DNA of 64,000 nt from Macrophomina tecta (Eukaryota > Ascomycota > Dothideomycetes > Botryosphaeriales > Botryosphaeriaceae): positions 3,224,001 to 3,288,000 of the forward strand of contig JAKSGN010000007.1 in the NCBI GenBank assembly GCA_024180945.1, written 5' to 3'. This document shows, piece by piece, positions 21,347 through 33,687 of the stretch. Position numbers and translations under genes: made by a program. Numbering within the stretch: the first letter of the stretch is position 1; each line of letters starts with the position of its first letter. Below the pieces are notes generated by a model. That model searched no databases. It had not been told where the DNA came from and worked only from the letters and a program-made list of their open reading frames with translations.

Positions 21347-24003
21347 CTACTTCCACCACAAAACGGAGTAAGTACCAACAGCGTTGCTGCTTTCGCGGAC
21401 GCCCTGGATTTTCGCCTTGATTCCCATCGAGAAAGGATCTGTGAGCAACTCGGACAGCTTCCTGGAGATGGATACGATCTCTGAATCAAGCTTTTCAGAG
21501 ACAGAATGATTGAGTGATGGTGTGTCAATTGAAGCCGTGCTTTGTAAATCATGCTGCACCGTCTGTGGTGGCGAGAAGTGTGACGATGGCATCAACAGGC
21601 CTTGTTGGACGGGCGTATTTGCGGCAGTGGCTGCTTGGTATTTCAAACGTTTGTGTTTGTCCACAAGAGCGTCATGAAGCGGCTGGATAAGACCAAGGTA
21701 ATTGGCAGCCACGGGTTCCGTGGTGCTGCAGGCTGAGAGCGTGTCAACACACACCTTCGCAAAGGCAAAGTCCTCATCGATCGTCGCTGGCCTCTGATCC
21801 AACATCTGTTGGGCAATGCCGAAGAGGATAACCGTGCAAGAGTGAAATGCCCAGTAGCTGCTCATCATATCTCAGCATCAAGGAAATAAGCCGTGCGAGG
21901 GGGAAGAAATTTACATCATCACCCAACAACGCCTTGTCATAGCACCGGAGAAGCTGATTAGCGGTATCATGCGCGCCATTTGCTGGGCCGCAATGGAACA
22001 GCGCGTACGATAATTCTGAATCTGTGAGTATGGCATGTCGAGATTCCATTTTGACTGGATCCGAGCCTGGCAAGCTTGGAGTAGCAACTGCCGGTACAGG
22101 TTGATGATGGCGCCCAGGTAGAACATGTGAACCATTAGTATAGCCCTCCGCTGGTAATACGTCAAGTATGCAAACTGTTTCTCGTCCGTGAGTGCAGCGA
22201 GATGCATATTCGCGGGTAGTAGTTTGTACCAAGCGTCTAGCCGTTCAGTTAGCAGTTCGATGTGCTCAGTCCTTACCGCATTCGCGGTTTTGTGGACGGT
22301 GATCTCGGCGATTTCTTTCGCGACGAGACCGATTTTGGTGGCTTGGTAATAGATGGCATCAGCGACATCATTAGATGTCTCATGGAGAGAAAATGCGCGC
22401 TGCGATTGTCAGTGCTCTCTCCTGAAAGCAAAAGGCCATTACATACCGTGACGTCTTCCGCCCTTATGTCGGCCTTGTACCCTAGCGTGGTTGACAACCA
22501 ACTGAACGCATTAGTGGCGGTCAAGTCTCATTGAAGAGTCAACAAACCATTCCATGAACACCAACGTGCAGACGAGCCTCTTCACATCGTCGGAGTTGAG
22601 TGACTCGGACTCGAAATCATCCATAATCTGGCCTCTTAGACGAGATATCTGCAAGCCGGCAGCTGCGTTGCCGTTAGTGGGTCAGATTGTTTAAAAAAAA
22701 AAAAAAAATGGAGAGACCGGAGCACGAAATTTCGGTTAGGGAGGGCGCCACTTACTGACGACATGCCGCGCAACCATGTGCTTTTCCAGAAGGGAATGTA
22801 GAGAAAGAATGGCGAAAACCCACATGGCTCTGTAGTCCATGAGGCCGGAGAACTCGGACTCGAAAATGAGGCTTGCAGAAGCGAACAGACCATGTCTCAT
22901 TGTGTCAGACATACACTCGGCGTCATAGTGCGCTCCGACTGCGGCGACAAGCAGCACGACGATTAGGGAAAGTGAGTCAACGTTTTCCCCGCTGTAGACA
23001 TGGTCTAGCATAGTCTCCAGAAGCTCTTGTCTTATTAGGAAGACGAAGGAACCAGTTCCCAATCTACACGACATGGCTGCCTTGTATGTCGTATCCTTAG
23101 GCGGCAGATTACGAGCGTCGAAAATCGGGGCTCCGAGGGCAAGCACCTCGTCGCGCCGAACGAATAGCTCCTGCATTGCCAGATCAAATGCGGCGCGGCA
23201 CTCGTCAGTGTGCAGAGAGCCTGAAGTCGATCTCGAGATAACTTCACCGCTGCCGACGGACAGAGTTTCTGACGAGTTGCTCCTGGACTTGCGATCCTGG
23301 TCCAGAGCGGGCTTGGCTCCTGAGCGCGTCTTTCTCCCGTGGGACTGGTCATGCTGGAAGGACTTTAAATAGTTCTGGTAGCGGCGGTAGTTCTCAGTGG
23401 TCTTGTACTCGTCCATCTGAGCCTCATACTCTTGCATGTCCCGGGCAGCCTGGCATTCCCAAGAATGCTTCTGGTCGGGCGGGAGGGCCTGCCACCGGCG
23501 TCCAACCTCGCGGGCGATCTCGACAAACGACAAGGAGCTGATGGTGGGATCGGTCCGGAGGGCGTCGGCAAAATTGACATAGGCGGTTTTGGGCTTTTTA
23601 GGGGCGTTGATGTCGGGGCGAGGCTTGCGGCGGTACCTCCGCTTTGTCCGTTCTTCGGCGCGGGAAGGAGTAGGGGACTGCGAGGCGGAAGGTTTCTCGG
23701 GGGTGGGCATGGTCCGAGGGCTCTTGGAGGTCTCTTGAGAGCTGGGGCGGTTCTCGTGGGCAGCGGTGCGCGAGGCCACGATCTCGCGCTGGAGGATGCG
23801 GCGGTGGCCTAGTTTGAAGCCGAGATGGGCCAGGTCGTCCTCGGTGATGTCACAAACCACATCCCACTGCAGGGGTCAGCCGGGGGGGCATTGGAGGGCG
23901 GTGCTCAGAGCGGACGTACAGTATCGAAGCCGTTCGCGACCAGGTTGGGAAGATACTCCTGCAGCCGGATGCGATCAAGGACGGAGGCCAGCTCAGCAGA
24001 CAT
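21347..24003 (-). CDS. SAM + HMG-box + fungal transcription-factor-domain protein
   Basis: Predicted nuclear regulator of about 786 aa. Exons: 24003-23920, 23866-22756, 22662-22548, 22501-22447, 22399-21915 and 21857-21347; all phases fit. A SAM (sterile alpha motif) domain spans about residues 1-60 (LQEYLPNLVANGFDTWDVV, then the DDLAHLGFKLGHRR helix). A basic linker leads to an HMG box at about 116-182 (APKKPKTAYVNFADALR, then VGRRWQALPPDQKHSW). The long C-terminal part resembles the fungal transcription-factor regulatory region, with helices around YYQATKIGLVAKEIAEI and YLTYYQRRAILMVHMFYLG. SAM suggests oligomerisation; the HMG box suggests minor-groove DNA binding. The acceptor of exon 6 could be three bases earlier, adding one residue. 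It starts head to head with the histidine kinase gene. Confidence 0.85.
22693..22708. repeat. poly-A tract, 16 nt (T on the coding strand)
   Basis: Lies in intron 2 of the SAM/HMG gene, where on the sense strand it reads as a T tract ahead of the 3' splice site. Confidence 0.9.
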
Positions 24004-25193
24004 GGCGGGATGGGCGGGAGGGTGCAGCGAGGACGGGCGGCGTCAGCAAAAAGCACCAGCTGGCAGGGCCGGAGAGCGCGCATGGACATAGCGGAGGGCG
24101 CCAACAGGCTGGCTGCCCGGGTCGGTCAGGCCGGGACGGGGTGGAGAAGAAGGGGGGTCCAGATGTGGTAGGGCCGGGCCAGGGCAAGCGGGGTGCTGGA
24201 CATTCTCTCTCCACGCGCAGGGCAGCGATGGCATCGCCCTGCGGCGCCCGCTGCAGGCCCGCTGATTCGTGCGGGAGGGCGATGCGAGCAACAGCGCCTC
24301 GGCGAACGCCCACGCCGCTGGAATCACCGCTCTCGCCCTGCTTCCTTGCTTCCCCGGCGATCCTGCGCGCTCTCGGACCAGCCAGCCGCCCAAGACGCCG
24401 CCAACGGCCCCCGCTTCTGGCGCCAGCCTTGCTGTGACACTTGGGTGGCTTGCTGCGCCGCTCCCCTCGCGTTGAAGGCCGCCGCCTGACTCGCCGAGCC
24501 GGCCCAGCGACGTCGCGTGCGCGCCCGGGGGGAGCAACGGCTGCAGGGACATGGCCAGCGCCCTCCAGCTGCCCCCCGTCTCTGGCCTTCCGGGCCGCGC
24601 CCGACCGTCTCTGGGCGCTGCTCCGTCGCTGCAGGGTCCGCGGCCGTTGGCAGTGGCAATCTCGCTGCAGCCCTCTTCGCCACCGGCGCTGGGCTCGCGA
24701 CGGGCGCCGTGCTGCCGAGCAAGAGGCGCGGCCGCGCCGGCCGTTGCTGTCTGGCGAACAGTTGCAGGGCTGTGGAGGGGAATCCGATGGATCGATGGCC
24801 GGGATGATTGCGCACTCTCTGCGCCCACGCGACGCCGGCACGGCCAGGCTGGCGGCGGGAAGCAACACCATCGTCTGCTCACCAGGCCCTGTCCATCGCC
24901 GCCGCCTGCCATGGCACCCGCCCGCCGCCGTCGCCCTTGCCGTCGCGCTCTTCCCAGCGCCGCCGGCAGGCGTGGTGCGAGCGACAGCCGGCTCCCGGTG
25001 GCTCGCTCCGGCTCGGTCGCGTCACGCCAGACGCGCGCACTTGTCTCGCCCGCCATGTCCTTGCACTCGTCTCCTGCCGCTGCTTGCGTTCTTTGTTTTG
25101 TCGCGGCCTAGCCTATCCGCGTCGTCGTCGCCGTGGCCTGCGAGCCCCGTTTCTCCCACTCCGCCGACCTCCGCCTCCTTCCATCGCCATGGC
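24004..25193. promoter_or_regulatory. GC-rich divergent promoter region
   Basis: 1.19 kb between the start codons of the SAM/HMG gene (-) and the hybrid histidine kinase (+). Very GC-rich, so long frames stay open by chance on both strands (minus 24043-25056 and 23993-24871; plus from 24441, in frame with the kinase). Their translations are Arg/Pro/Ala low complexity. I treat it as a shared regulatory region. A kinase start upstream of 25194 cannot be excluded because no in-frame stop separates it. Confidence 0.55.
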
Positions 25194-28100
25194 ATGCAGG
25201 CCCTGCGCGAGTGCTGCCCGGCAATGAGCTCCCCAGACGAGCGCGGGGACGGCCTGAGCCTGCTCACCGCCTTTCTTGACCAAGACGACCGTCCGACCTT
25301 CATCCTCGATGCCCACAGCCAACAGCCTTCTGAGCTCGCCTACCAGAACAATGCCCTCCGCGATTTTGTCGGCCGTCTGTCCGCCGCCGACTCCACCCAC
25401 GACATCGCCTCGCATTTCAATGACTGGGCCTCCACCTTCCAAGCCACCTCCGAAAGCGGCGACAATGATGGCGCCGCCTCCCGCATCAACTTCGGCGGCC
25501 GCCAGTGGACCAGCTTCCTGCTGCGCCGGCAATGGAGAATCGTGTCTGCCGTAGCCGTTGACGACGAGTCCCGCCATGCCACCCAACGCGATCGTTCATA
25601 CGACGGTGCCGACGCCCCGGAGCGCCAGTCGACTGCTACCTTCCCCAGCATTTCCGCCGAAGAGCTCAGGCGGAAAGCCGGTCTGAGCGAGATTAGCTCC
25701 CAGACGTCGGACGACGATGACATGGACGACCGTGCAGACCGCGACTGTGACCCCGGCCCTCTGAGCCCGCCCCTAAGTCTTTCGCCCCGCTGCTTGGACT
25801 GGCTGAAGGCCCCCTCAGAAGACCTGCCCGACTACTACCGCTTTTTTCTGAATTACGACTGGCCATCAACCCCACTAGGACCAATTACAACATGGCCTGA
25901 CCTCCTAAGACAAACTACTGTGACAATACTATCCAGCCCCGATCCGCGCCTGATCCTCTGGGGCCGTGATATGTGCTTGGTGTACAACGAAGCATGTCTT
26001 GCTCTCATCGGAAAAAAACATCCGAACGCCCTCGGCCATGGACCTGCTCACGTTTTCTCCGAGCTCTGGAAACCGATTAAGAGTATTGTGAAACTAGCAA
26101 TGCAGCAGGGTAAAGCAACACGCGTGCAAGACCTGCCGTTGGCCATCGACCGCAACAAGTCTTTTGGATTGGAAGAGACGTACTGTAAGTGCATATTCCT
26201 TTTTTTTTTTTTGTTCTTATTTGTTTTTATTTGTTTTTATTTTTTTTCTAACAAACCCCTCCCCCCGGGTCCTATGCTCTGGTCTGTCAGTACGTTTCGT
26301 TATCGCGGAGCATCTCATTGGTGCTCTTTGCTGTGTCTCTCCCTATTTCCGATACTGGAACTGTTCAGGACTCGCCCCTCGTCCTTATTCACCTTCTCTT
26401 AGAAGAATAGAACGCAGAAATCGAACAAACTTCAAGCTCCCATCACTCAAGACTTTATTGCACGCACGACATGCATCCACTCTATCTACAGGGCATGTAT
26501 CAAGTCCACCAAGTCCTCCACCGTATCAAAGACTTTAGCAACCAAAGTTCCCTTAGACTTCACAGGTCTAACTACTTCTCGATGCGTTTCATACTTGTTC
26601 TTTCACCGCAGCGCGGGGGTGTACCGAACGAAGTCTATCAAATGCTCACGATGAAATAGGGAGTTTTACCATGCTACCGATTATCAATTCAGACGGCACA
26701 GCAATCGGCGCTTTAGATGAATTTGCCGAGTCTACAAGTCAGGTGATTGCAGAAAGACGCATAAATTCCCTGATTGGTCTCGGGGAGAAAGCTGGTTCTG
26801 CGAGCAACATCAGTGAGCTGTGGAGTTTGACACTAGCCAGTCTGGAGCCAAACTCGCAGGATATTCCCTTCGCTCTTCTCTATTCAGTGGACGAGCAAGT
26901 TACAAGAATAGGGGCGCAACCAGAGGAACCCAATCCGTCCAAATTGAAGAATTGCATTCTGGAAGGAACCATTGGGATTTCCAAAGAACACCCGGCTGCC
27001 ATCTCATCCTTTCCCATCGCCGAGGGTGACGCAGGCTTTTCAGTCCCGTTTAGGCGCGCGTGGACATCAGCACAGCCCGCTCTCCTTCGCGAAAGCGACG
27101 GGACCATGCCAAAGCACATTTCTGGGCTTACAGTTGATGGTCGTGGCTTCGGCGAACCGAGTAACACGGCTATAGTATTGCCAATCCCACCTCTGAGCGG
27201 CACGAGCGTTCGAGGATTCATCATCCTGGGCTTGAATCCGCGCAGACCTTACGACGAGGATTATCAAGTCTTCATACGTCTTCTCAATGATCGTCTCGTC
27301 AAAGCGGTTGCCTCTATATTCTTACCTGAAGAACAGAAAAGAAATCAGGAGATTATTGAAGAGAATAATTCACGGCATAACAGGTTCTCTAAAGAACTTG
27401 AGCGGAGGAAGCAGGAGGCTGAATTCGCCGAGGCTACCTTTACTGCACTGGCGGAGTGTGCGCCTATCGGTTGCGTGGTATTCCAGCTCGATGGCCGTAA
27501 GTTGTCCAAGGGATAATCGTAACAGTTGGCTGACCGGAACCCCCTGAGACAGAGCCGCGATGGATGAATCAAGCGTACCTCGACTTGACCGGGTTGCGGC
27601 GCGAGGATTTCCGCGGAGATCCTCATCAGTGGTCAAGCACCGTCTTACCCGAGGACCGTGAACAGGTCGAGCAACAATGGCATAGACTCGTCCAAGGCCA
27701 AGGCATCCAACCATTCGAATTCCGCGTAGGTCGACCTTGGCAGTCTCCTGGGTCGACAGATGAAAGTGATCGAATGGAGTATTCCTGGGTCCTCGCCAAC
27801 GCCTTTGTGAAACGCGACGATGACGGTGAACCACAACGTATCCTTGCGTGGCTCACGGACATATCTCACCAAAAATGGAGCCAGCAATTACAAACTAAGA
27901 GGCTCGAAGATGCTTTGGAAACAAAGCGGCAAAGTGAAAATTTCATCGATATGGTTAGTTGGCCGCCTCCCTTTATATCCGCGTTTCCCCATCCCCTTCC
28001 TTGCCTAGAGTGACTTCTGAATTCAGAATATCTTGCCCGTCTCGGGTTGCTCGTAGTTTGCTTCTCCACCATACTGCAAAACTTGCATATTTCGTTGATA

Positions 28101-30134
28101 TTTCAAATCGAGCTAGGAAAAACTGTATGATCAATTATTGACGAATTTCTCGAATTCAGACGTCGCATGAGATGCGCAATCCGCTTTCAGCAATTCTGCA
28201 GTCAGCGGACGGTATTCTCACAGCACTCAAGTTTGATAAAGCTGGTACTTACGGCATCCTTTCATGTCAAACCCAACTGCTGACAGACCAAAGACAGTAA
28301 ACGCCACCTACAGCTTCGAAAGCCTTTTGTCCTGGATTCAGAGACACTGGAGAACATTATTGATAGCGCAAAAACGGTCATCCTATGTGCACAGCACCAA
28401 AAACGCATTGTTGATGACATTGTATGCATTCCCAACTCTCATGAAAATTTTTGCACTAACAAATCGCGTAGCTGGTCAGTGGCCCATAACTCGTTCTTGA
28501 GAGACTTCCAAACTAGATTTTTCTATGCCGGATCGATTTGATTCTTTTCTGCACTTGATGAAGACCTTGGGCTAACTGCTTTGCATTAGACGCTATCTAA
28601 ACTCGACTCAAATCTCCTCGTCATCTGTCCTGACCTTGTTCAGCCAGTAACGCTCGTTGAAAGAGCTATCAAGATGTACGAGGCCGAGCTTATCAGCGCG
28701 AAAATTAAGCTGAACCTATCAATTCATCAATCCTACGAGAATATGGAAATTGATAGCGTTCTCCTTGATCCCTCACGTCTCCTACAGGTCTTGATCAATC
28801 TCCTGACGAACGCTATAAAGTTTACCAGAGACCGAGACAAACGAGCCATCACTATCTTCTTGTCAGCATCATCACGAAGACCCTCCGCTGGTCATAACAA
28901 CCTTGCCTACATTCCTCGGCGCTCGTCACGTCCAGAACATACTTTTCCAAGCGATTGGGGCCCCGGGGAGGATCTCTTCTTGCAAATCGCCGTGGAGGAC
29001 ACTGGAAAGGGACTTACTGAAGACGAGATGAAGCTTCTCTTCCACAGGTTCTCACAAGCATCTCCAAAAACATACGGAGAGTACGGAGGTTCAGGCCTTG
29101 GTCTCTTCATCTCACGAGAACTTACCGAACTACAAGGCGGAGAGATTGGCGTCGCCTCGCAGGCTGGTGTTGGAAGCACATTTGCTTTCTACATTAAGGC
29201 ACGAAGACCTATATCCAATAGTACAGGAACTTTGCTCCCGTCACCGATGGATAACCTGCGGATGCCTCCTCTGCGTCGGTCGAGCTCCAATAAATTTGAG
29301 CAGGCTAATTCCGGTGGATCCGCGGATCGTATGCCTCTCACTGCCCTTTCGGACCCCAGCTGGACCTATAGCCGGGTCGAAATGGAGGATGTTCAGCCTG
29401 CCCAACCTGTGGAGGCGGACCCGAAGGCTCGCTATCCCGGCCTTAAGATCCTCATCGTTGAAGTAAGTGACTAACTTTTCTCCGATCAGACCTTCCATTT
29501 TGGTTCGGATGCTGAGTATTAACCTACCCAGGACAACCTCATCAACCAGAAAGTTCTTTCACAACTCCGCCGCGCAGGTTGCACGACTTATGTTGCAAAC
29601 CACGGTCTCGAGGCGCTTGAATTCCTGTCTCGCAGTACTTTCTACAGCAACTCCCCAGCCAAAGCGCCACCCAAAGACGCACCCGCTCAACCCATCCCTT
29701 CCACGCAGAGCGCCCCCGCAAAACCTCCGCCTTCCAGCGTGTCCTTCCACCTCCCCAACCCTGACGCCGCGAACTCAATCGTGCCGCCTTTATGCTCCTC
29801 ATCCTCATCATCATCATCCTCCTCCACTTCTTTCCCACCGGGCTCGTCAGTCGCACCCACCAACCGCATCGACATCTCCGTCTGCCTCATGGACCTTGAA
29901 ATGCCCGTCATGGATGGCCTGTCGTGCGTTAGGCATGTACGAGCGATGGAGGCCGAGGGGCTTTTGAATCGCCATGTACCCATCATCGCCGTCACGGCGA
30001 ATGCGCGCAGCGAGCAGATCGCCGTCGCCATGGATGCCGGCATGGATATGGTCATCACGAAGCCCTTCCGTATCCCGGAACTCTTGCCGCAGATGGACGC
30101 GTTAGTGAGGAGTGAGGAGAGGGAGGAGCGATAG
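25194..30134 (+). CDS. hybrid histidine kinase with PAS-type sensor and receiver domain
   Basis: Two-component phosphorelay sensor of about 1,305 aa. Exons: 25194-26184, 26660-27496, 27553-27953, 28160-28244, 28294-28421, 28590-29462 and 29532-30134, all in frame. The N-terminal half holds PAS-like segments (from LDWLKAPSEDLPDYYRFF, and PRWMNQAYLDLTGLRREDF) and a middle part that looks GAF-like. The dimerisation helix has the phospho-accepting His at about residue 746 in TSHEMRNPLSAIL. The ATPase domain shows the N box LINLLTNAIKFT and G boxes VEDTGKGL and GGSGLGLFI. The receiver domain has its acidic pair at 1105-1106 (VEDN), phospho-acceptor Asp1226 (LMDLEMPVMDG) and Lys1282 (ITKPF). It should signal through an HPt protein to response regulators. 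Intron 1 is 475 nt. The exon 4/5 join uses a weak AAG acceptor, chosen because it alone keeps the conserved AQHQKRIVDDI in frame. ATG 25224 is an alternative start. Confidence 0.9.
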
Positions 30135-31070
30135 GATGGAGTGTGCTGGTCGTGAGGAAGGGTGGGGAGCGGCGGTGGTTTCGGGAGAAGTGGAGGGTGA
30201 GGTGGTCAGGAAAAGCTCGAAATGGACATTGAGTTGGGTGCGCTTTCCGGAGGCGGAGAGAATTCAGTAGACGACAGGTTCTAGATGGCAGTGTGAAGTT
30301 GTAGCGATGCATGGGAGGTGAGTATTTTTAGAGGTGCGTCATGGATCAGCGTTTTGAGTCCTGTATTCTTAAGCGATAGGTGCGTTTGCTTGCATGGGTC
30401 GTATAGGAGTCGAGGCCCTTTCTCTTGCGGTTGTCCCTTTTAACACGAACAACGAATGGGAAAAGTATACATCATGTGCGTAGGGGTTTTCGGCAGGTGA
30501 TTCAGGGTTTCTATATTCTCTCGGACGGCCCCTTTTTATACGGCCTTTTTGCAGACGGCCATATAGATAGGGCACGGAAAGGCGTGCAGACGCATTCTGC
30601 CTCACATTCTGCTCGACGAGTAACAGTTTGCGACGGAATGATGATTCTTTTTCCCTTCTCTATCTACGTGCAGTATTCAACGCGAGGAAGACACATGCTA
30701 TTGCTACTGCTGGTGCTGGTGCTGGTGTTGGCGTTAAAAAAAAAAATAAAAAACAAGAGCTGGGGAGGTGATCATATTGGCAAACCGAGAAAAGACAATC
30801 ATGAGGGAATAGCCGACCCAGGATATCAGTATGAATAGCACAAAACGCCGTAACTCCAACGGTAACTGCAAGCCGGGTAATTCCCATGTTGTCTCACCGA
30901 CAGATCTTGCAGCCGGATCTTATCCCTCTCCGCATACTCTTTTTCCTTTCAGTGCTGGTTCAAAACTCCTGGACCCAATGGTTGATGTAGAGAAAAAATA
31001 ATAGAAGATAAAAAAGGAAGTTCAGAGTACTTCTCTCCTCGGTTCCCAGATTGTGCCACGCGAAATCACA
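30135..31070. other. convergent intergenic region
   Basis: 3' flanks of the kinase (+) and the IFRD gene (-). Holds a CTGGTG-type repeat with an A tract near 30700-30750. No gene seen. Confidence 0.55.
30703..30750. repeat. CTGGTG repeat plus A-rich tract
   Basis: Several CTGGTG units followed by an A-rich run broken by one T, in the space between two convergent genes. Confidence 0.8.
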
Positions 31071-32674
31071 TTACCAGGCCTTGCGCGTGATCATAGTACT
31101 GCGATGGGGTTAGCGTCGTTGGCCAACTGACTATACACCGAGGAACAACTTACGGCAAACTGTCAAACACGACCTCGTTATTTTCGTAGTGCGTCACGAA
31201 GCCGCCCTGGAGGGCCCTGCGCAGCGCGCTCAGCCGGAACAACTTCCACCACTTGTCGATGCGCATCTCGCCGGTGCGGTTGATCTTGATGGTCATGCGG
31301 CTGCCGTACGCGCGCTCCTTCTCCGGGTCCCAAGCGGTGCTGTAGCGGGGCCCGCGAGTGGGGTGTTCGACGCTGTTGAGGATGTCGGCGAAACTGGAAC
31401 GCATGCGGCTGCGGTCCTTCTTTGCGACGCGGCCGATCTCCGCGCCGTTCAGCGTCGCCAGCGCCTCCAGCTTGTGCAGAAGCTGGTCTTCGCGTCTGTA
31501 TACCGTGTAGCGCTTGATCATTTTCGGGGCTCCAGGAGTGGCATCTGGATCCTCGACCTCCTCGTCGGACGACGGTTCCTCGTCATCTTCTATTTCGGTG
31601 CACGATTTCTCATACAAGAGCGCGATGTTTTCACCGGCAGCGATCTGAACGGTGAGATCTGCCGAATCCAGTTGTTCCACGAAGGCTTCCATAGCCGCTT
31701 CAGTGACGTCTTCTAGATCATCGAGCTGAGTGGCGAGGAACCCCCATTCTTCCAGTGCAGCGACCACCACCGAGGCCTCATCTCCAGCGTCGATCGAGAG
31801 GCCATCCGACTCGACGATCTCCACAAAATAGTCCATCACATCCTGAGTCTCATCGAGAGAAGCGCCACCGTAGAAAGTTGCGGTGCCGAGGGTGTGGATA
31901 GCGGCGACCTTCGAAAGAAGGGATTTGGAATCGTTGATGATCCGCTTGACTGGACCCACAATAGCGTCGTAGATCAAATCCGAAGGGGTGGTAATGACAG
32001 TCATTTCGATGGCTGTCAAACAAATTCAGCAACATGGAAATTCCGAGCGCGGCAAAAGTACGTACCTTTCAATGCCATGATGGTCTCGCGCTCGCTGGTC
32101 TCGGATTTGATGCTCTTGATTATGGCCGGGATCAGTTCTCCAACCTTGTGTTCAATATCCTCGCAGGCATAGTGCGTCTTCAGCAAGTACGAGTATGCAG
32201 CAAGGGCATCCGAGCGGCCCTGGTTGCTGCTCCGTTTGCGGTCGATAATCTCGGCGACGCGGTCGGCCAGCTGAGCCTTCCAGACGTCTGGAGGCGCATC
32301 GAGGTCTTCGGCGGCGAGGATGTCATCAATGGAGTTCGTGCTGTTGTCGCAGTTGTCAGCGTTGGATCTTTCGCCACCCAGCGTCAGGAAACTCCAGGGT
32401 TGCTGGCAGACAAGGAAGCAGGAGCGAGGGCGCACAAAAAAAAAAAAAAAAATTGCGAGGACGAGAGAACTTACCTCCAGGTAGTGCCATCACTGAGATT
32501 TCCCTCCTCCTCGTCGGAGGCGTTTCTGCTGACGGTCCTGCTGGCGGTCCGGGAGACTGCGCGTGAGTTGGTAGTCGAGCTGGCCTTGGAGCTGGCGCCT
32601 GAGGCTATGCGCGAGCGGGCCTTGCGCGACACGGTCTTGCCGCTTTCGAGCACCTGGCGGCGGAGGTCTGGCAT
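31071..32674 (-). CDS. IFRD (interferon-related developmental regulator) family protein
   Basis: Fungal member of the IFRD family, about 470 aa, related to proteins described in animals as transcriptional co-regulators and in yeasts as ribosome-associated factors; the role here is unknown. Exons 32674-32475, 32391-32066, 32012-31154 and 31098-31071. The N-terminal ~65 residues are Ser/Arg-rich, with a run of SRTASRTVSR-type repeats and an acidic DEEE. The helical-repeat IFRD domain follows (for example ALAAYSYLLKTHYACEDIE). A conserved C-terminal block includes GEMRIDKWWKLFRLSALR. The last intron (GTAAGT..CGCTAAC..CAG) is a strong one and adds a short tail; if retained, translation stops at 31150 just after FDSLP. 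Intron 1 contains a 17-nt T tract on the sense strand. Confidence 0.88.
32436..32452. repeat. poly-A tract, 17 nt
   Basis: Inside intron 1 of the IFRD gene, read as T17 on the sense strand. Confidence 0.9.
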
Positions 32675-33687
32675 GGTGGATGGAGTCGCGTGCGGCGAGC
32701 AACTTGGGTGAGGTGGATGAGCGGCACTGGAGTGGGTGGTGAGAGGAGTGGGCGCAGAGTGTCTGCAGGAGTCGGTGGTGTGGGCGGAGGGGCGACTTAT
32801 TGTAATGACGTCGAGGGCAGATGCGGTTTGGGTCTTGACTGCTGGCGGGGCTCGTGGGATTTGCGGTGGGCCATGTGGAAGAGTGGAGCGAGCAGAGACA
32901 GCGGCTGGCGGGCTTCTTGAGAGAAGGCGGTTGAGAGAGGCGAGGAGCAAGGTGGAAGCGCGAATGTTCTTCCAGCTGCAGCTGACCGCTGGGCTCAAGG
33001 CACCAGGTGCTCGAGACTCCTGCGCTTATTCGTGCGCCTAGCGATTGGCCGCACCGTCTCCCCGCCCATTTTGCCTGTGACTCCCGTGTGACTCCTCAGC
33101 CAGCGCCCCGAGAACCCCCGACTGCCTCTCCAGAGGCTTTTGGCTTCAGCCCAGCTTTCCGCACGCTCCGCTGGCACCGCGTCCGCTGCCGTGTCGTTGC
33201 TCAGCCTATGAGGTCATTCGAATGCACGTGATCCTTCGCGCGCTTGGATCGCTTTTGGGTCGTTGTCGCTCCACCACATCTCGTCAACCCACAGTATCAT
33301 TCTGCGGAGCGCAACCCGAGATCCCCATTGCTCCCAACCTACCAAGAGCCGTTTTGGTGAAGCAACGCCCAGTAGCCGACCTCCGAGGCGCGCCCAATCG
33401 ACGTCGCACTGGGGACAGCTCATGGGGGCAGCTCACCCCATCGGCAGCAGAAGCTGCCGTCCGGATGCGGATGTCCAACGACGTTACATAGCAACATCTA
33501 CATCCGGACGACTGCTTGATCTGCACATCTACCGCGCCCCAGACTCTCCCGGATGCTGACTGCGAAATAGTAGGTTCTAGCGCCACAGTATATTGTACAA
33601 GCTGATCAAGCACGCTCAAATCACTGGAATCATGTCTTCATCCGTCTGCGGTCGTTTTCGGTCGTTCACTTCCATCTCTTTACCCAA
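32675..33687. other. intergenic, upstream of IFRD gene
   Basis: Holds the IFRD promoter and the 3' flank of the next minus-strand gene. Several GC-rich frames overlap on both strands near 32690-33050. None is convincing. Confidence 0.5.

Noticed and set aside
22237..22276. A GTAAGG..CTAG intron in the SAM/HMG gene
   Set aside because: Splice-like signals, but the sequence reads straight through as HIELLTERLDAWYKLL, and removing it would break the frame.
24043..25056. 337-codon minus-strand frame, and the overlapping 292-codon frame at 23993-24871
   Set aside because: Arg/Pro/Ala low-complexity translation in a very GC-rich divergent promoter, overlapping exon 1 of the SAM/HMG gene on the same strand; stop-poor by composition.
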